This document shows positions 52,822 to 55,252 of a stretch of 55,252 nucleotides of DNA, piece after piece. Position numbers and translations under genes: made by a program. The notes below the pieces were generated by a model. It made no database searches, was not told where the DNA came from, and saw nothing but the letters and a program-made list of their open reading frames with translations. The stretch comes from Aquimarina agarivorans (lineage in GTDB: Bacteria; Bacteroidota; Bacteroidia; Flavobacteriales; Flavobacteriaceae). Position 1 is the first letter of the stretch; the number at the start of each line of letters is the position of its first letter. The stretch covers positions 1 through 55,252 of the forward strand of contig NZ_AFPB01000149.1 in NCBI RefSeq assembly GCF_000218485.1, read 5' to 3'.

Positions 52822-55227
52822 ATGAATAAAATTACGTTATATCTTTTTTCTTTTTTTCCAATTTTTATTTTTTCGCAGTCTATAAAAATTATCGATTTAG
52901 AAACAAAAAAACCGATTGAAGGGGTTCGTGTTTCATCTGAAGTATTAAAAGAAGATAGGTATACTGATGCAAAGGGGCGTGTTGTTGTCGTTTTGAATAA
53001 AGGGGATTCCTGGTACGATTTTGTAATTGACGGTTATGATGAGGTGGGTTTAAGTGCCTCAGAAATATTAGCTTTAGGGTATGTTGTGGAGATTGATCGT
53101 TTGAAGGAATCTTTAAAGGAAGTGATCGTTTCCAATACAAAATGGACCGAAAAAAAACAGGAAATTTCTAGGAAAGTATATCAAATCACTAAAAATGATA
53201 TTTTAGAAGCGAATCCGCAAACTTCCGCAGATCTATTACAAAAGTCAGGGAATATTTTTGTCCAAAAGAGCCAGTTAGGTGGAGGTAGTCCTTTTGTAAG
53301 AGGTTTTTCAGCTAATAGGCTATTACTTTCAGTGGATGGTATCCGTATGAATAATGCTATTTTTAGAGGAGGTAATCTTCAAAATATTATTTCTGTTGAT
53401 CCCTTATTTGTTGAAAATTCTGAAGTAATTCTTGGACCTGGGTCAATAATTTACGGAAGCGATGCAATTGGAGGCTCAATTAACTTTAGTACTTTAAAAC
53501 CAACTTTAGCTAAAAATAAAAAGTTTGAAGCTAAAGGAAATTTATTAGCAAGAACTGCAACAGCAAATAATGAACGTACCTTTCATGGTGACATCAATTT
53601 TTCAGGCAATCAAATAGCTTCAGTAACTAGTTTTTCATACAACAACTTTGGCGACTTAGTTCAAGGAAGCCATGGACCAAAAGATTATTTGCGAAATGAG
53701 TTTGTTGAAGTTGTTGATGGTAATGATGTTGTTTTATCAAATTCAAATCCCAAAAAGCAAGTCAAATCAGGGTACGAACAGTATAATTTTTTGCAAAAGT
53801 TAGTTTATAAACCTAATAGATATTTAAATGTAAATCTAGGACTTATATACACTACTTCATCTGAATATGATCGATACGATCGTTTGCAACGCAAAAGAAA
53901 TAATCAATTTAGGCATTCAGAATGGTTTTATGGTCCACAACAATGGTTAGTGGCTTCTGGAGTTGTTTCGTATAAAAAGAAAAAACAATTTTTTGACGAA
54001 TTGAAAGTAACTAATGCCTACCAAAACTACGAAGAGAGTAGGAATATAAGAGATTTTAATGATTCCATCAGGGTTACTAATCAAGAAAAGGTAAATATAT
54101 ATTCATTTAATTTTGATGCTAGAAAAGCAAAAGGAAAATTAAAGCTCAATTATGGTTTTGAATATATTTACAATAAAGTTTTAAGTAATGCTTATGAATT
54201 AAATAGTATCAACGGGCAAATAAATGATTTGGATTTGACAAGATATCCAAACGGTTCAACATGGCAATCTGTAGCAGGATACGCAGTAACAAATATAAAA
54301 GCGACTAAAACTTTAGGTTTGTCCTTGGGCATGCGCTACAATCACGTGCTTTTGAGGGCGAAATTTAATGATGTTAGCTTAGAGTTTCCTTTTTCAGAAT
54401 CCAACATAAACACAGGAGCTTTAACTGGTGCTTTTGGAGTAAATTGGAAAATGACAAAAAGCATAACTTTAAAAGCAAACGCGAATACAGCATTTAGAGC
54501 ACCCAATATAGATGATGTTGGGAAAACGGTGTTAGATTCTGAGCCAGGTTCATTAACTGTTCCAAATCCTAATTTAAAATCTGAGTACGCATATAATACT
54601 GAAGTTGGTGTTAATTACAGTAAAAAACAGTTCAAATTTTCAATAACGGGGTATTATACTTTTCTGGAAAATGCACTGACTCGAACAAATTTTGAACTTA
54701 ATGGAAATACCTCTGTATTTTTTAGAGGGCAGGAGAGTGAAGTTTTGGCAATTCAGAATAGTTCGCATTTGTATGTAAATGGATTAGAATTCAATTCACA
54801 AATACCAATAGTTAAAAATTTAAAATTAGTAGGGAGCTATACTGTTACTAGAGGTAAAAATACACTTTCAGACGAAACAAAAGTACCCGTAAGACATGTG
54901 TCGCCTGACTTTGGTAATGCACATTTAATTTACAGAAATAATAAATGGATGTTTGATGTTTACACAGAATTTAGTAAAGCCTTTTCTTTTAAAGAACTCG
55001 CTCCTTCAGAAAAAGAAAAGGTGTTTATTTATGCCAAAGATAATCAGGGTAATCCATTTTTGCCATCGTGGATCACTTACAATTTAAGAACCAGTTTAAA
55101 CGTAACTAAGCAGCTAACTTTTGTTGCGGCTATCGAAAATATTACGGATCAGCGTTACCGAACTTACTCTTCAGGGATATCCGCCCCAGGCATAAACTTT
55201 ATTTCAAGTTTGCGTTATAGCTTTTAA
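52822..55227 (+). CDS. TonB-dependent outer-membrane receptor
   Basis: 801 residues, complete. Signal peptide ends near FIFSQSIKI; a carboxypeptidase-regulatory-like domain (about 20-95) precedes the TonB plug (about 110-230; GNIFVQKSQLGGGSPFVRGF, VDGIRMNNAIF, LGPGSIIYGSDAIGGSI), and a large barrel ends in SLRYSF with a terminal aromatic residue. Substrate unknown; the plug resembles heme or siderophore-type receptors, but no heme motif was checked. It lies 3 bases after recO. Confidence 0.92.
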   Translation: MNKITLYLFSFFPIFIFSQSIKIIDLETKKPIEGVRVSSEVLKEDRYTDAKGRVVVVLNKGDSWYDFVIDGYDEVGLSASEILALGYVVEIDRLKESLKEVIVSNTKWTEKKQEISRKVYQITKNDILEANPQTSADLLQKSGNIFVQKSQLGGGSPFVRGFSANRLLLSVDGIRMNNAIFRGGNLQNIISVDPLFVENSEVILGPGSIIYGSDAIGGSINFSTLKPTLAKNKKFEAKGNLLARTATANNERTFHGDINFSGNQIASVTSFSYNNFGDLVQGSHGPKDYLRNEFVEVVDGNDVVLSNSNPKKQVKSGYEQYNFLQKLVYKPNRYLNVNLGLIYTTSSEYDRYDRLQRKRNNQFRHSEWFYGPQQWLVASGVVSYKKKKQFFDELKVTNAYQNYEESRNIRDFNDSIRVTNQEKVNIYSFNFDARKAKGKLKLNYGFEYIYNKVLSNAYELNSINGQINDLDLTRYPNGSTWQSVAGYAVTNIKATKTLGLSLGMRYNHVLLRAKFNDVSLEFPFSESNINTGALTGAFGVNWKMTKSITLKANANTAFRAPNIDDVGKTVLDSEPGSLTVPNPNLKSEYAYNTEVGVNYSKKQFKFSITGYYTFLENALTRTNFELNGNTSVFFRGQESEVLAIQNSSHLYVNGLEFNSQIPIVKNLKLVGSYTVTRGKNTLSDETKVPVRHVSPDFGNAHLIYRNNKWMFDVYTEFSKAFSFKELAPSEKEKVFIYAKDNQGNPFLPSWITYNLRTSLNVTKQLTFVAAIENITDQRYRTYSSGISAPGINFISSLRYSF

Positions 55228-55252
55228 AAAAGAAACATGATAGTATGTATTA

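Overview
The window is low-GC, AT-rich-intergenic DNA from a member of the Bacteroidota, most likely a marine or soil Flavobacteriaceae. The evidence is several type IX secretion (T9SS) cargo proteins with type A or type B C-terminal sorting tails, a PorP/SprF-like protein, a PorZ-like propeller, promoters of the form TTG-N19-23-TAnnTTTG, a TonB-dependent receptor, and flavobacterial-type gene neighbourhoods (coaX to PPIase, PorZ-recO, nadD-gmk-yicC). Calls come from reading sequence and motifs only; no database search was run.

Layout. 1-5.3 kb: 3' part of a large repeat adhesin with a type B sorting tail, followed by PorP/SprF-like and OmpA-family proteins, the usual secretion partners of such adhesins. 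5.4-6.1 kb: idi, followed by a decayed 6-pyruvoyl-tetrahydropterin/6-carboxytetrahydropterin synthase gene that overlaps its stop. 6.2-11.5 kb, minus strand: HAD phosphatase, M61 peptidase and DUF4369 lipoprotein; then DUF3052-like, DoxX-like and AlkB-like genes. 11.5-14.45 kb: a small accessory island of broken genes (TPR protein with two internal stops, a uracil-DNA-glycosylase-like gene, remnants of two unrelated transposases) ending at the 3' end of tRNA-Phe. 14.65-22.3 kb: housekeeping run with coaX, an outer-membrane barrel, a TPR protein, lptC, a CNNM/CBS protein and a membrane-anchored parvulin. 22.4-27.5 kb: complete Leloir cluster, galE-galM divergent from galK-galT, with a candidate structured RNA between the halves. 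27.6-36.1 kb: secreted carbohydrate-active proteins (a frameshifted beta-helix protein and a GH9 endoglucanase with CBM3, PKD and sorting tail) flanking a small array of orphan immunity genes and toxin tail fragments. 36.3-38.6 kb: GYDIA-type GHMP kinase and class II HMG-CoA reductase, which with idi point to a mevalonate route to isoprenoids. 38.9-43.1 kb: POT-family transporter, thioredoxin-like protein and ComEC. 43.3-44.4 kb: a second T9SS protein sharing a beta-trefoil module with the beta-helix protein. 45.2-55.2 kb: nadD, gmk, yicC, thioesterase, EamA transporter, ArsC/Spx-like, DinB-like, PorZ-like, recO and a TonB-dependent receptor.

The most interesting part is 31.29-32.98 kb. It reads as a polymorphic-toxin immunity graveyard: a SUKH-type immunity gene, a toxin C-terminal tail fragment ending 4 bases before a probable DUF4288-like immunity gene, and a duplicated 17-codon stub of a second SUKH gene. 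Other points to check are apparent single-base frameshifts in the beta-helix gene and at the start of lptC, the pterin synthase pseudogene, the candidate RNA at 24.69-24.88 kb, and several unusual repeats.
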